DNA of 51,591 nucleotides, taken from the NCBI GenBank assembly GCA_020049805.1, contig JAGVLN010000026.1:1-51591 (forward strand). The letters run 5' to 3'. The notes beneath the pieces were generated by a model. The model was not told where the DNA came from and did not search any database. It worked only from the letters and a program-made list of their open reading frames with translations. A program made the position numbers and the translations under genes. Source of the DNA: Rickettsiales bacterium. Its GTDB lineage: Bacteria > Pseudomonadota > Alphaproteobacteria > Rickettsiales > JABSSG01. Positions 8,483 to 17,919 of this stretch are shown here, in pieces; the first letter of the stretch is position 1; every line of letters begins with the position of its first letter.

Positions 8483-9391
8483 CTATTTTAGAGATTTATT
8501 AGAACCTAAGAATCTAATAATTGGCACAGAAATAAATAAGGAAGAATAAGCACCGATAAGGATGCCTACGAAGATAGTTACACTGAAACTATGCAATGCT
8601 TCGCCACCAAATAAAATCAAAGCTAAAGCAGCAAGTAAGACCGTAACTAAGGTTAATACTGAGCGAGTAGCAGTTTCATTGATACTAGCGTTTAAAATTT
8701 CAGGTAAAGAGAGGCTACGTTTTTTACGAAAATTTTCTCTGATTCGGTCATAAATCACTACTGTATCATTTACTGAATAACCGACTACAGTTAAAATTGC
8801 TGCTATAGAAGTTACATTAAACTCATATTGGCTAAAAACTAAAAACCCTAGGGTGGCAATTACATCGTGAAAAAGGGACAATGATATACCAATAGAATAC
8901 TGCCAAGTGAATCTAATCCAAACATAAATCATAATTCCGAGTAAGGTAAATATAGTGGCAATAAGCCCATCTTTAATCATGCTATCGCCAACTTCGCCTC
9001 CTACATATTCGGATTTACGTACTTCCATTTGTGGATCAAGGGTTAACAAACTATTTTTAATCTTTTCAATATTATCTTTAGCATCAGTTGCGGGATCCAA
9101 AGCGGATTTGATTAATATATCGCGGTGATTATCGATAGTTTGAATAGTAACTTCACCAATATCTAAGCTATTTAAGTTGCTGCGTAGTTGAGCAAGATCT
9201 ACATCTTGCGAAAATCTTGTCTCTAGCAAAATTCCGCCTTTAAAGTCTATTCCGAAGTTTAATCCTATAGTAAATAAGCCGATAATTGAAATCAGGGTTA
9301 CTAATCCAGAAAAAATAAAACCAAACCATTGATATTTAATGAAATTAATATTGGTTTTATCTGGTAAAAATGAACGTACAAAAAACAACAT
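8483..9391 (-). CDS. secF: Protein translocase subunit SecF
   Basis: 302-residue inner-membrane partner of SecD in the Sec translocon, which uses the proton motive force to complete export. The signature GIDFKGGILLETRF follows the first membrane segment (about residues 18-40), and a periplasmic domain runs to about residue 125. Five further membrane segments include GYSVNDTVVIYDRIRENFR, the conserved cytoplasmic-loop motif. secD is not adjacent. The gene lies 2 nt after terC on the minus strand, so the two are probably co-transcribed. Confidence 0.96.
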   Translation of the reverse strand: MLFFVRSFLPDKTNINFIKYQWFGFIFSGLVTLISIIGLFTIGLNFGIDFKGGILLETRFSQDVDLAQLRSNLNSLDIGEVTIQTIDNHRDILIKSALDPATDAKDNIEKIKNSLLTLDPQMEVRKSEYVGGEVGDSMIKDGLIATIFTLLGIMIYVWIRFTWQYSIGISLSLFHDVIATLGFLVFSQYEFNVTSIAAILTVVGYSVNDTVVIYDRIRENFRKKRSLSLPEILNASINETATRSVLTLVTVLLAALALILFGGEALHSFSVTIFVGILIGAYSSLFISVPIIRFLGSNKSLK

Positions 9392-9393
9392 AA

Positions 9394-10122
9394 TTATAAT
9401 TTTTTACTGTTATCTTGGTTATTTTTTAGCTTGATATTAATTATCTCTACAAACATTGAAAAGAACATTGCAAAATACAAGTAACCTTTTGGTAAATCGT
9501 AACCAAAGCCATTAGCCATCAAGAACGCACCAACCAGTAAAATAAATGCAAGCCCGATTACTTTAATACTTGGATTCTTATACATAAACTCACCAATTGC
9601 TTTAGAAGCCACTAACATAATAATCATCGCAATGAAAATAGCTGCAATGATTAAATATAGATTATTAACCATCCCTACCGCTACAATCACTGAATCAAAA
9701 GACAATATTAAGTCGATAAAAATAATTTGGAGCACTATACGCCATTCTGGTTGTTGAGTAGGGCTTAAGGAATGCTTATAGATATGGCTAGCTTCAAGCA
9801 TTTCTATAAATTCAACTATGCTTTTAATAATAAGGAATAATCCTCCAGCTAGTAATAGTAAAGAGCGACCAGAAATTTCAATTTCAAACAGTGTGAAAAG
9901 AGGTGTAGTTAATGACATTACCCATGACACACCTAATAGCATGATAATTCTTAGCAAAATTGCTAATGATAAACCAAAAAACCTTATTTTATTACGTCTA
10001 GGTTCTGGTAGGTGGTGGACGATTATTGCTAAAAATATAATATTATCAATACCGAGAATAATTTCTAAACCAGATAAAGTAATAAAGTTAATTAAATTTG
10101 TAAGGTCAAATATTGTTTCCAT
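9394..10122 (-). CDS. TerC family integral membrane protein
   Basis: 242 residues with seven or eight hydrophobic segments. The conserved acidic motif SGLEIILGIDNIIFL (residues 17-31) and the matching IFIDLILSFDSVIVAVG (about 134-150) are hallmarks of TerC/YoaE proteins, which are linked to metal-ion (manganese) export and tellurite resistance. Substrate is not evident. It is 2 nt upstream of secF, suggesting one transcript and possible coordination with membrane protein export. Confidence 0.93.
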   Translation of the reverse strand: METIFDLTNLINFITLSGLEIILGIDNIIFLAIIVHHLPEPRRNKIRFFGLSLAILLRIIMLLGVSWVMSLTTPLFTLFEIEISGRSLLLLAGGLFLIIKSIVEFIEMLEASHIYKHSLSPTQQPEWRIVLQIIFIDLILSFDSVIVAVGMVNNLYLIIAAIFIAMIIMLVASKAIGEFMYKNPSIKVIGLAFILLVGAFLMANGFGYDLPKGYLYFAMFFSMFVEIINIKLKNNQDNSKKL

Positions 10123-10209
10123 TGCTAATTACATTTAATAATATGTATAACTATAGAAATGTAGTTAGTTTTTTATAATAATCAATAACATTTTACATGG
10201 AGTGAAAAA

Positions 10210-11757
10210 TTGTTTTTAAGATCAAGTATAATATTTGCTATGTATACCTTTATTTCACGTATCTTTGGCTTGGTTCGTGATTTATTGATTGCAGCAAATT
10301 TTGGTGCAGGTCTTTATGCGGATGCATTTAACGTGGCTTTTAAATTGCCAAATTTTTTTCGAAGTATTTTTGCAGAAGGTGCTTTTAGCTCAGCCTTTGT
10401 TCCACTTTTTAGCGGAAAGCTTATTGGTGAGGAAAAAGAAAAAGCCTTAGATTTCGCTAGTAATGCTCTAACGATTTTAACTTTATCCGTTACTGGTTTG
10501 GTTGCATTATTTGAAGTTATAATGCCTCTGGTTATATTAATGTTAGCTCCTGGTTTTGAAGATGATTTATATAAAACTGAATTAACTATCTATTTAACGA
10601 GGATTACTACTCCGTACCTTATCTTTATTTCGATAGTAACATTTTTTTCTTGTGTACTCAGTGCGTTTGATAAGTTCGCAGCGAATGCAGCTTCACCAAT
10701 TATTTTAAATTTAGCAATGATTATTGCTTTATATTTTTATCAGGATAACCCTGCACAAACTGCAATAATGCTTGCTTGGAGCGTATTCATTGGTGGGGTT
10801 TTACAATTGGTAGTTATTTATACTACAGTTAAAAAGCGTAAAATTCAGTTAAAATTTAAATTGCCCACAATTAATGCTGATATTAAAAAACTATTTCGTA
10901 ATATGACGCCGGCAGTAATAGGGAGCGGTGTCTCGCAAATCAATTTATGGATAGGTACAATAATTGCTACAAGCATTCCAGGCGCTGTATCACTTATATA
11001 TTATGCTGATCGTCTTACTCAATTGCCTTTAGCCTTGATAGGAGTTTCTATCGGTATTGTAATTCTTCCTACTTTATCCAAACAAGCGAAGAGTGGAAAA
11101 ATGGAAAAATATATTCATACTCAAAATCGTGCTATTGAAATTTCATTATTATTTAGCTTGCCTTGCACTATTGCTTTATTGGTAATTGCTGAGCCAATTA
11201 TTTATATTTTATTTCAGCATGGAGCCTTTAATGCTCAAGATACGGTTAATACCACATTTGCATTAACTACTCTTTCTCTTGGTATTCCTGCTTATATTTT
11301 AAACAAAATTTTAATTCCTGCTTTTTTTGCAGTAGAAGATACTAAAACTCCAGTTAGAATTTCAGTTTTTTGCCTAATACTTAATACTATCGGCAATTTA
11401 GTTTTAATTAATTATCTAGCTCAAGCTGGTATTACACTTTCAACTGCTATAACTGCTTGGATAAATATTATTTTGTTGTTTTATTTTGCTATCAGAAAGC
11501 AAATATTTTTCTTTGACGATTTAATCAGAAAAAAGATTCTTCGCCTAGTGCTCTCTGGATTTTGTATGTATTGGTATTTAGATTCAATATATGGGTTACT
11601 TTATAAATATATATATTCAACTGATAAACTAGCTAGTATTGGTTCGTTTATCTTAATTATTTTTTCTGCAGCTTTAGTTTATTTTGCAGCAATTTTTGTA
11701 ACTAGATCTTATACTATAGATGAACTAAAAAACCTATATCATATCAAAGGTGAGTAA
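10210..11757 (+). CDS. murJ: Lipid II flippase MurJ
   Basis: 515-residue MviN/MurJ protein with about 14 membrane segments. It flips the peptidoglycan precursor lipid II across the inner membrane. The N-terminus is diagnostic (SRIFGLVRDLLIAANFGAG and ADAFNVAFKLPNFFRSIFAEG), as is ADRLTQLPLALIGVSIG near residue 265. The start is a TTG at 10210 with GGAG seven bases upstream; the next ATG, at residue 14, would cut into the first helix. It is divergent from terC. Presence implies that this bacterium still makes some peptidoglycan. Confidence 0.96.
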   Translation: MFLRSSIIFAMYTFISRIFGLVRDLLIAANFGAGLYADAFNVAFKLPNFFRSIFAEGAFSSAFVPLFSGKLIGEEKEKALDFASNALTILTLSVTGLVALFEVIMPLVILMLAPGFEDDLYKTELTIYLTRITTPYLIFISIVTFFSCVLSAFDKFAANAASPIILNLAMIIALYFYQDNPAQTAIMLAWSVFIGGVLQLVVIYTTVKKRKIQLKFKLPTINADIKKLFRNMTPAVIGSGVSQINLWIGTIIATSIPGAVSLIYYADRLTQLPLALIGVSIGIVILPTLSKQAKSGKMEKYIHTQNRAIEISLLFSLPCTIALLVIAEPIIYILFQHGAFNAQDTVNTTFALTTLSLGIPAYILNKILIPAFFAVEDTKTPVRISVFCLILNTIGNLVLINYLAQAGITLSTAITAWINIILLFYFAIRKQIFFFDDLIRKKILRLVLSGFCMYWYLDSIYGLLYKYIYSTDKLASIGSFILIIFSAALVYFAAIFVTRSYTIDELKNLYHIKGE

Positions 11758-11830
11758 TTGCAAAAAAAAATTGATAAAATTATTAAAAAAGGTTAGTTTT
11801 AAAAGAAATTTAATAATTTAAGGAGTAATC

Positions 11831-12394
11831 ATGGATAAACAATTACAAAATATGATAACCGAAACTTTTACTATAGCTTTAACTCAAGCGTTTCAAGATG
11901 GTGGCAAAAAATTAAAATCTAAGTTCTCTAATGGTAACTATCAGGTTCAAGATTTAATTGATGAAATAATAAATAGTATGGGGTTATCAGGTTTCGAATC
12001 AGGATTTGCCCCTAGGAGTAAAGATCCACGCGGAATTACACCAGGTGGAGAAACTGCGGAAGAATTTGAAAATATTACAAGGAATGTGCAGCATTTTGTT
12101 ATGAAGGAGATGTCAAAATCTAGCACAGATTCTCCTGAATATGCTTTCGTTGCTTCCTTGGGTGTCGTTAGTGAAATCACTGTTCTTCAATATTATAAGG
12201 ATAAAAAAATAGACTGCAATGATCCAGAAACACAAAATGTAACTGAAGTTATGAATCCTCAAAAGGCTTGTGCTACTGTGCCATTTTTAAAACCTGCTTG
12301 TGATTATTTAGCTATTTTACAGGCCGAAGTAGGAGATATTCCTATATGTGCTGGTGAAACAAAAGAATCCATAGTGGAGAGTTATAATCTATAA
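11831..12394 (+). CDS. Hypothetical protein, 187 aa
   Basis: Preceded by a good AAGGAG Shine-Dalgarno site, so very likely translated, but I recognise no family. It is soluble-looking: a helical N-terminus (residues 1-60), a Gly/Pro-rich loop (63-80), then helices with four cysteines clustered between about residues 126 and 173. No signal peptide or membrane segment is seen. It is followed by a strong hairpin terminator and stands as a single-gene unit between murJ and the convergent autotransporter gene. Confidence 0.65.
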   Translation: MDKQLQNMITETFTIALTQAFQDGGKKLKSKFSNGNYQVQDLIDEIINSMGLSGFESGFAPRSKDPRGITPGGETAEEFENITRNVQHFVMKEMSKSSTDSPEYAFVASLGVVSEITVLQYYKDKKIDCNDPETQNVTEVMNPQKACATVPFLKPACDYLAILQAEVGDIPICAGETKESIVESYNL

Positions 12395-12415
12395 TATTTA
12401 GCTTTTTTAATATAT

Positions 12416-12446
12416 AAAAGGTAGGTTATTTTTTAGCCTACCTTTT
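12416..12446 (+). terminator. Rho-independent terminator, probably bidirectional
   Basis: A 10-bp perfect stem, AAAAGGTAGG (12416-12425) with CCTACCTTTT (12437-12446), and an 11-nt loop. The A/T-rich flanks make it usable from both strands; it sits 22 nt after the 187-aa gene and downstream of the autotransporter gene on the other strand. Confidence 0.8.
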
Positions 12447-12450
12447 ACTT

Positions 12451-12531
12451 TATGGACCGATACGCCAGCTAAAGCTCGTTCATGATGAAGGTGGAGGAGC
12501 GTGTCCTTACCACAACGAAGCGATCCATCTA
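12451..12531 (+). repeat. Degenerate palindromic repeat copy 4
   Basis: A worn R'-like half (GCCAGCTAAAGCTCGTTCATGA region) followed by an R-like half ending AACGAAGCGATCCATC. Several substitutions weaken the pairing. It abuts the 3' end of the autotransporter gene. Confidence 0.6.
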
Positions 12532-12535
12532 TCCA

Positions 12536-14443
12536 TTAGAAGTTAACAGTAACTCCAGCTTTCAATGCTATAGCATAATTATGAGAAGAGGAATGGTTTA
12601 TACCTTTACTTAGTTCCATATCAGCAAATGCGTTTACGCCTTTGGCTTTTAAATCTGAGTTAATACTACCACCGATAAACCCATCTATATATTGTTTTGG
12701 GCCTCCGGGAGTAAATCTAACTTGTTGACCAATCAAATTAACGGTAACTTTATTTTTACCTACAATGCTTTGTGCTTCAACACCGGCTCTAATCTCAGTA
12801 TTTAAATTTTGTTTATCTAGATGCTTTTGTAAACTAATTTGACCTCTACCACTCACAGTGTTAAGGTATCTGCTGCCAACATTCTGTACTGCTTGGCTGC
12901 TACCTTGTTCGGTATAGCCATCAATAAATTGTCCTGTATATCTCGCCGTAACAGATGGCACTACACTAAAACTACTATAATCAAATTTTCTGCCTAAAGT
13001 AGCAGAAGGAGTAAAATAAATTTCATTATAGGAACTATTAATAGTTTCAGTACCAGTGGTTGTTAAGTTATTATATACTAGACGATTGTTACTATGATTA
13101 ATATAGCCCACATTCAACATTAAATCTAAAAATGAATTTTGTGGTAATTGGATATAGCTATAAGCGCCAATAATTGCACCATTACTTTGGCTAGTTTGAT
13201 TATTAGGATTACCTGCTCTAAATCTGCCTTTAACTCCTCCAACAAATAGCCCAGCGACATCATCTTCTCTTATTGGACGATCGAAACCAACCAATATTCC
13301 GCCAACTGTATTATCACTTTTTACAATAGATCCACTATTTGGTCTTTGCTGATAAGAGCCAAAAGCATCTGCCCAATAATTATATGAATGTTTTATTCTT
13401 GGTGATTGCCCTAAACGGTTAGTGATCATGGCTTGAGTATCGCGAGAAATTTGTGTACTCATTTCGTTAGCCATTGCAAATCCTGTTTGGCTGATAGTGG
13501 CAACTTGGTTGTTGCCGGTTACGTAAGGTATATTACCGGTAACTGTAGCGGTTGCATTACCTTCATAAGTAATCAAATGGCTCCTATCATTATTTGTATT
13601 AATGACATTTAATGCATTACCATTGCCATTGCCAAATCTTATACGTCCAGACATATACCCGTTGGTATAGTAGTTTAAAGTATTATTAGCTGTGTTTGGT
13701 GAAAATTGACCTCTAAAGTCTACAGCAATAGAATTTGAAGCTGAAGAGCCGTTAGCTATGATGATTCCACTGTTGCTAAAATTATTATTGTTACCGTTAG
13801 TAATAATACCAACAGCGTTATTATTAGTGGTAATGATAATATTTTTATTATTGATAAAAACATTATCATTACCTACTAAACCTATTCCAATTGCGTTTCC
13901 ATTACTTATGATACTAATATCTCCATTGTTATTAATAGTATTATTATTACCAATAAAAAGTAAACCTAATGTGTTAGAGTTAGTTACTCTATTTGTAGCA
14001 TTAGTAGTAATAGTCCCTATGTTGGTGATAATATTTGAATTACCATGTACTAGTATTACTGTAGAGTCGGTATTAGGGTTAGAGCTAAGTGCATATATTG
14101 TGCCATTATTGATTATACTGTTATTAGAACCATTAACAAGAATAGTATTAATCTCAGCTGCAAAGGAAATATTCACTCCTACAGTACCCATATTATTTAT
14201 AGTATTATTAGAGGAAGCTCTAATACCAACTACAGGGCTTGGCATAGGAGAAATAGGTTCAATTTTTAAGCTACCTCCGGCTTGTATGGTTCCAATGTCG
14301 CCAGGATCTAATGTTTCTGTTGATGTAACAGTTTGGCCATTTAAAATATCAAAAGAAGCATTTGCTGTGTATGGAATGTTAAAAACTATACTACTGGCTA
14401 AAGTAATGGAAACTAGTTGGTTTTTAATCGTAGTAATAGGCAT
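12536..14443 (-). CDS. Autotransporter outer membrane beta-barrel protein
   Basis: 635 residues. A signal peptide (about residues 1-29, ending in ANA) targets it to the periplasm. The passenger, about 30-330, is built of degenerate Asn/Gly/Ile/Thr repeats of roughly 20-25 residues (variants of NNxIxNxGxI), the pattern of a right-handed beta-helix. Residues about 350-635 form a type V autotransporter barrel domain, with alternating aromatic/hydrophobic residues and a terminal Phe. In Rickettsiales such surface antigens mediate host contact; the target is unknown here. The passenger is short for the Sca family. ATG at 14443 is preceded by GAGAAAG. The gene stands alone between terminator/repeat and gatC. 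Confidence 0.9.
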   Translation of the reverse strand: MPITTIKNQLVSITLASSIVFNIPYTANASFDILNGQTVTSTETLDPGDIGTIQAGGSLKIEPISPMPSPVVGIRASSNNTINNMGTVGVNISFAAEINTILVNGSNNSIINNGTIYALSSNPNTDSTVILVHGNSNIITNIGTITTNATNRVTNSNTLGLLFIGNNNTINNNGDISIISNGNAIGIGLVGNDNVFINNKNIIITTNNNAVGIITNGNNNNFSNSGIIIANGSSASNSIAVDFRGQFSPNTANNTLNYYTNGYMSGRIRFGNGNGNALNVINTNNDRSHLITYEGNATATVTGNIPYVTGNNQVATISQTGFAMANEMSTQISRDTQAMITNRLGQSPRIKHSYNYWADAFGSYQQRPNSGSIVKSDNTVGGILVGFDRPIREDDVAGLFVGGVKGRFRAGNPNNQTSQSNGAIIGAYSYIQLPQNSFLDLMLNVGYINHSNNRLVYNNLTTTGTETINSSYNEIYFTPSATLGRKFDYSSFSVVPSVTARYTGQFIDGYTEQGSSQAVQNVGSRYLNTVSGRGQISLQKHLDKQNLNTEIRAGVEAQSIVGKNKVTVNLIGQQVRFTPGGPKQYIDGFIGGSINSDLKAKGVNAFADMELSKGINHSSSHNYAIALKAGVTVNF

Positions 14444-14651
14444 TACTTTCTCATTTATTTAATAAAACTCTGACTAATTTAGAATATAATATAATCGCTA
14501 TAATCGATTATATATTATATAATATAAGTACGTATTTTTTTACTTGATGATATTTATGTACTAGTTACTAACTTCCTAAAAAATTCAGCTTGAATTTATA
14601 TTTCAAATCTACTAACTTAAATCCTCATTAACCACATAATTTTAGGACGTT

Positions 14652-14939
14652 ATGTCAATTACTAAATCACAAGTTTTGTCTACTGCAAAATTAGCTCGTC
14701 TCCGTATTACAGAAGATAAAGTTGATACTTATATTACTGAGCTTAATAAGATTTTAGATGTAATAAATAAATTACAAGCAGTTAATACTACAGGATTAGA
14801 ACCTGTTGTTAATGTAAATGAATTTCCTTTACCACTGCGTAAAGATGAAGTTACGGATGGTAATTTATCAGATGATATTTTTGCTAATGCTCCTCAAGAA
14901 TTATACCGTCATTTTGCAGTACCGAAGGTAATTGAATAA
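14652..14939 (+). CDS. gatC: Asp-tRNA(Asn)/Glu-tRNA(Gln) amidotransferase subunit C
   Basis: 95-residue GatC, the small subunit that wraps between GatA and GatB and stabilises the complex. The family start (KSQVLSTAKLARLRIT) and the C-terminal LRKDEV...ELYRHFAVPKVIE are visible. AGGA precedes the ATG. The stop overlaps the gatA start by one base (TAATG), so gatCAB is translationally coupled. The 208 bp upstream of it are extremely AT-rich and hold no recognisable gene; they should contain the operon promoter, which I could not define with confidence. Confidence 0.96.
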   Translation: MSITKSQVLSTAKLARLRITEDKVDTYITELNKILDVINKLQAVNTTGLEPVVNVNEFPLPLRKDEVTDGNLSDDIFANAPQELYRHFAVPKVIE

Positions 14940-16420
14940 TGAGTACTAAATTAAATCATTTAACTATTATCGAAGCCAAAGAGGGCTTAAAATCACGACA
15001 TTTTTCGTCTGTAGACTTAGTTAGCGCTCACCTTAGAGCTATGGAAAAGCATCGCAGCTTAAATGCTTATATTACTGAAACAGCAGAACTGGCTCTTGAG
15101 CAGGCAAAAAAATCGGATATAAAAATTAATAATGCTACAGCTAGTGTTCTAGAAGGTATTCCTCTAGCAATTAAAGATATTTTTTGTACTAAAGGAGTAA
15201 GAACTACCTGTGCTTCGAAGATGCTAGATAATTTTGTACCTACCTATGAATCTACTGTAACTGATAAGCTATTTAAAGCTGGGACAATTATGCTTGGTAA
15301 AGCAAATTTGGATGAATTTGCTATGGGTTCTAGTAATTACACTAGCTACTATGGCGGGGTAATTAACCCTTGGAAAGAAGAGGGTAGTAACGAAGATTTA
15401 GTAGCTGGAGGTTCATCAGGAGGATCAGCAGCAGCAGTAGCAGCCAGGTTAGCTATGGCAGCAACTGGCACGGATACAGGTGGTTCAGTGCGTTTACCAG
15501 GGGCATTTTGTGGAATAGTAGGTTTCAAACCTTCTTATGGTCGTTGTTCTCGTTATGGCGTGATAGCATTTGCCAGTTCCCTTGATCAACCAGGGGTTTT
15601 TGCACGTAATGTGCCAGATGCTGCATTAGTTTCTCAAGTAATGATGGGCCATGATCTAAAGGATTCAACATCTGCTAACTTACCAGTGCCTGATTTAATG
15701 GGGGCAATGTATAAAGGTGTTAAAGGAATGAAAATAGGTATTCCTAAAGAATATCGTAGTGATCGTCTTGATCCAGAAATCGCTAAATTGTGGCAGCACG
15801 CTGAGAATATTTTAAAAGCTGAAGGCGCAGAAGTTATAGAAGTGAGTTTGCCTAATACTCAATATGGGGTGGCTGCTTATTATGTAATTGCTCCAGCAGA
15901 AGCTTCTTCAAATTTAGCTCGTTATGATGGTGTGCGTTATGGTTATCGTGCCAAAGGTGAAAATATGACTTTGGATGAAATGTATGAATACACTAGAAGT
16001 GAAGGTTTTGGTGATGAAGTGCGCCGACGTTTAATGATCGGTACATATGTGTTATCTGCAGGTTTTTATGATGCATATTTTAGTCAGGCACAAAAAGTTA
16101 GACGTTTGATCATCAATGATTTTAATGAAGTTTTTACTAAAGTTGATGCTTTATTAACACCAGTAACACCAACTCCAGCATTTAGTTTAGATAGTCCTTC
16201 TATGCATGATCCAATAGCGATGTATTTAAATGACATTTTTACAATTCCAGCAAGTATGGCTGGTTTACCATGTATGTCTATTCCTGGTGGTTTAACAAAT
16301 AAAAAATTACCAATAGGCTTACAAATAATTACTAATCGTTTTGAAGAAGGCAAATTATTTAGAGTAGCGTCTGAGTTAGAGCGTTGTGTGAACTTTAAAG
16401 AAACGCCAGGAGGAATCTAA
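14939..16420 (+). CDS. gatA: Asp-tRNA(Asn)/Glu-tRNA(Gln) amidotransferase subunit A
   Basis: 493 residues, the usual length. GatA is the amidase that releases ammonia from glutamine for transamidation of misacylated Glu-tRNA(Gln) or Asp-tRNA(Asn). The Ser-cisSer-Lys triad of the amidase signature family is readable: K79 (PLAIKD), S159 (AGGSSGGS) and S183 (TDTGGSVR). It overlaps gatC and gatB by one base each. The operon indicates the indirect route to Gln-tRNA and perhaps Asn-tRNA. Confidence 0.97.
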   Translation: MSTKLNHLTIIEAKEGLKSRHFSSVDLVSAHLRAMEKHRSLNAYITETAELALEQAKKSDIKINNATASVLEGIPLAIKDIFCTKGVRTTCASKMLDNFVPTYESTVTDKLFKAGTIMLGKANLDEFAMGSSNYTSYYGGVINPWKEEGSNEDLVAGGSSGGSAAAVAARLAMAATGTDTGGSVRLPGAFCGIVGFKPSYGRCSRYGVIAFASSLDQPGVFARNVPDAALVSQVMMGHDLKDSTSANLPVPDLMGAMYKGVKGMKIGIPKEYRSDRLDPEIAKLWQHAENILKAEGAEVIEVSLPNTQYGVAAYYVIAPAEASSNLARYDGVRYGYRAKGENMTLDEMYEYTRSEGFGDEVRRRLMIGTYVLSAGFYDAYFSQAQKVRRLIINDFNEVFTKVDALLTPVTPTPAFSLDSPSMHDPIAMYLNDIFTIPASMAGLPCMSIPGGLTNKKLPIGLQIITNRFEEGKLFRVASELERCVNFKETPGGI

Positions 16421-17868
16421 TGAACTTGGTAGAAGGTAAAACTGGTAAATGGGAAGTAATAATTGGCTTAGAAATTCACGCTCAAGTCAGTTCTAAAAGT
16501 AAATTATTCTCAGGAGCATCTACTAAATTTGGTGCAGAACCTAATGCCCAAGTATCATTAGTTGATGCAGCAATGCCTGGTATGTTGCCGGTGTTAAATG
16601 AATATTGCGTTGAACAAGCTGTACGTACAGGTCTTGGTATTAATGCTAAAATTAATTTAACTTCAGTTTTTGATCGCAAAAATTATTTCTACGCTGATCT
16701 ACCACAAGGTTATCAAATTTCACAATTTCATACTCCAATAGTTGGCAAGGGTTTAGTTGAAGTAGATCTGCCCGATGGTCGTACTACTAAAATCGGTATA
16801 ACTCGTATTCATTTAGAGCAAGATGCTGGTAAAAGCATGCATGACCAACATCCTTCTTTAAGTTTAATTGATTTGAATCGTTGCGGTATTGCTTTAATGG
16901 AAATAGTTACTGAACCAGATTTAAGATCAAGCGTGGAAGCTGGCGAATTTTTAAAAAAACTACGTAGTATTTTACGTTATCTAGGCACTTGTGATGGCGA
17001 TATGGAAAAAGGCTCTATGCGTTGTGATGCTAATGTTTCTGTAAGAAAACCAGGTGGGCCTTTAGGAACGCGATGTGAAATAAAAAACCTTAATTCAATT
17101 CGCAATGTGATTAGGGCTATAGATTATGAAATTACCCGTCAAATCGAAGTAATAGAAGAAGGCGGTACAATTGATCAAGAAACCAAGTTATTTAACGCTA
17201 ATACTGGAACAACTAGAACCATTCGTACTAAAGAAAATGCTAATGATTATCGGTATTTCCCTGATCCAGATTTATTACCATTAAAATTGCAACCTGAATA
17301 TGTAGAAAAAATTAAAGCTACTTTGCCTGAACTTCCAGATGGTAAGAAAAAACGTTATGTAGAACAGATGGGCTTAAGCCTATATGATGCTGGCGTATTA
17401 TCGTCTGATAAAGATGTAGCAGATTTTTTTGAACAAGTAGCAGCTCAAGCGGATCCAAAGCTTTCAGCTAATTGGATTACAGCTGAATTGTTCGCTAAAT
17501 TGAATAAAGCCAATCTTGAAATTCAAGAATCAAAAATTACCGCTGCTAAATTAGTTAGCTTACTTAAATTAATCGAAGATAATACACTTTCAGGGAAACT
17601 TGCTAAACAAGTATTTGAAATTATGTTTGAAACTGGTGAAGACGCTAATGCGATTGTTGAGCGAGAAGGATTAAAACAAGTGACTGACCTTTCAGCTATT
17701 GAATTAGTTATTGATCAAGTGATCAAAGATAATCCATCACATGTTGCTGAATATAAATCCGGTAAAGATAAACTATTTGGTTTCTTTGTTGGCCAAGTTA
17801 TGAAGTTATCTGGTGGTAAGCTCAATCCACAAGCTGTGAATGATATATTGAAGAAGAAGTTATCTTAA
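16420..17868 (+). CDS. gatB: Asp-tRNA(Asn)/Glu-tRNA(Gln) amidotransferase subunit B
   Basis: 482 residues. GatB binds the misacylated tRNA and, with ATP, activates and amidates the side chain. Motifs seen: [11 protein letters not shown] (residues 12-22), [17 protein letters not shown] (about 87-103), [10 protein letters not shown], and the C-terminal YqeY-like helical tail domain that contacts tRNA (about 330-482). It starts within the gatA stop. A repeat copy follows its stop after about 10 nt. Confidence 0.97.
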   Translation: MNLVEGKTGKWEVIIGLEIHAQVSSKSKLFSGASTKFGAEPNAQVSLVDAAMPGMLPVLNEYCVEQAVRTGLGINAKINLTSVFDRKNYFYADLPQGYQISQFHTPIVGKGLVEVDLPDGRTTKIGITRIHLEQDAGKSMHDQHPSLSLIDLNRCGIALMEIVTEPDLRSSVEAGEFLKKLRSILRYLGTCDGDMEKGSMRCDANVSVRKPGGPLGTRCEIKNLNSIRNVIRAIDYEITRQIEVIEEGGTIDQETKLFNANTGTTRTIRTKENANDYRYFPDPDLLPLKLQPEYVEKIKATLPELPDGKKKRYVEQMGLSLYDAGVLSSDKDVADFFEQVAAQADPKLSANWITAELFAKLNKANLEIQESKITAAKLVSLLKLIEDNTLSGKLAKQVFEIMFETGEDANAIVEREGLKQVTDLSAIELVIDQVIKDNPSHVAEYKSGKDKLFGFFVGQVMKLSGGKLNPQAVNDILKKKLS

Positions 17869-17877
17869 CATTATGTC

Positions 17878-17916
17878 CGTCATTGTGAGGAGGATATTCG
17901 CTCAATGAAGCAATCC
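17878..17916 (+). repeat. Palindromic repeat copy 5 (R)
   Basis: CGTCATTGTGAGGAGG ... CAATGAAGCAATCC, a single R between the convergent gatB and ABC-F genes. Confidence 0.8.
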
Positions 17917-17919
17917 GCT

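Noticed and set aside
13758-14462. A 234-codon open frame on the + strand opposite the autotransporter
   Set aside because: It is a Leu/Ile/Val-rich antisense shadow of the Asn-rich repeats, with no ribosome site; the minus-strand frame has a signal peptide and barrel.
14461-14651. Extremely AT-rich palindromic stretch before gatC as a possible replication origin
   Set aside because: No DnaA-box cluster or origin-linked gene (dnaA, hemE, parAB) nearby; ordinary AT-rich promoter region is the simpler reading.
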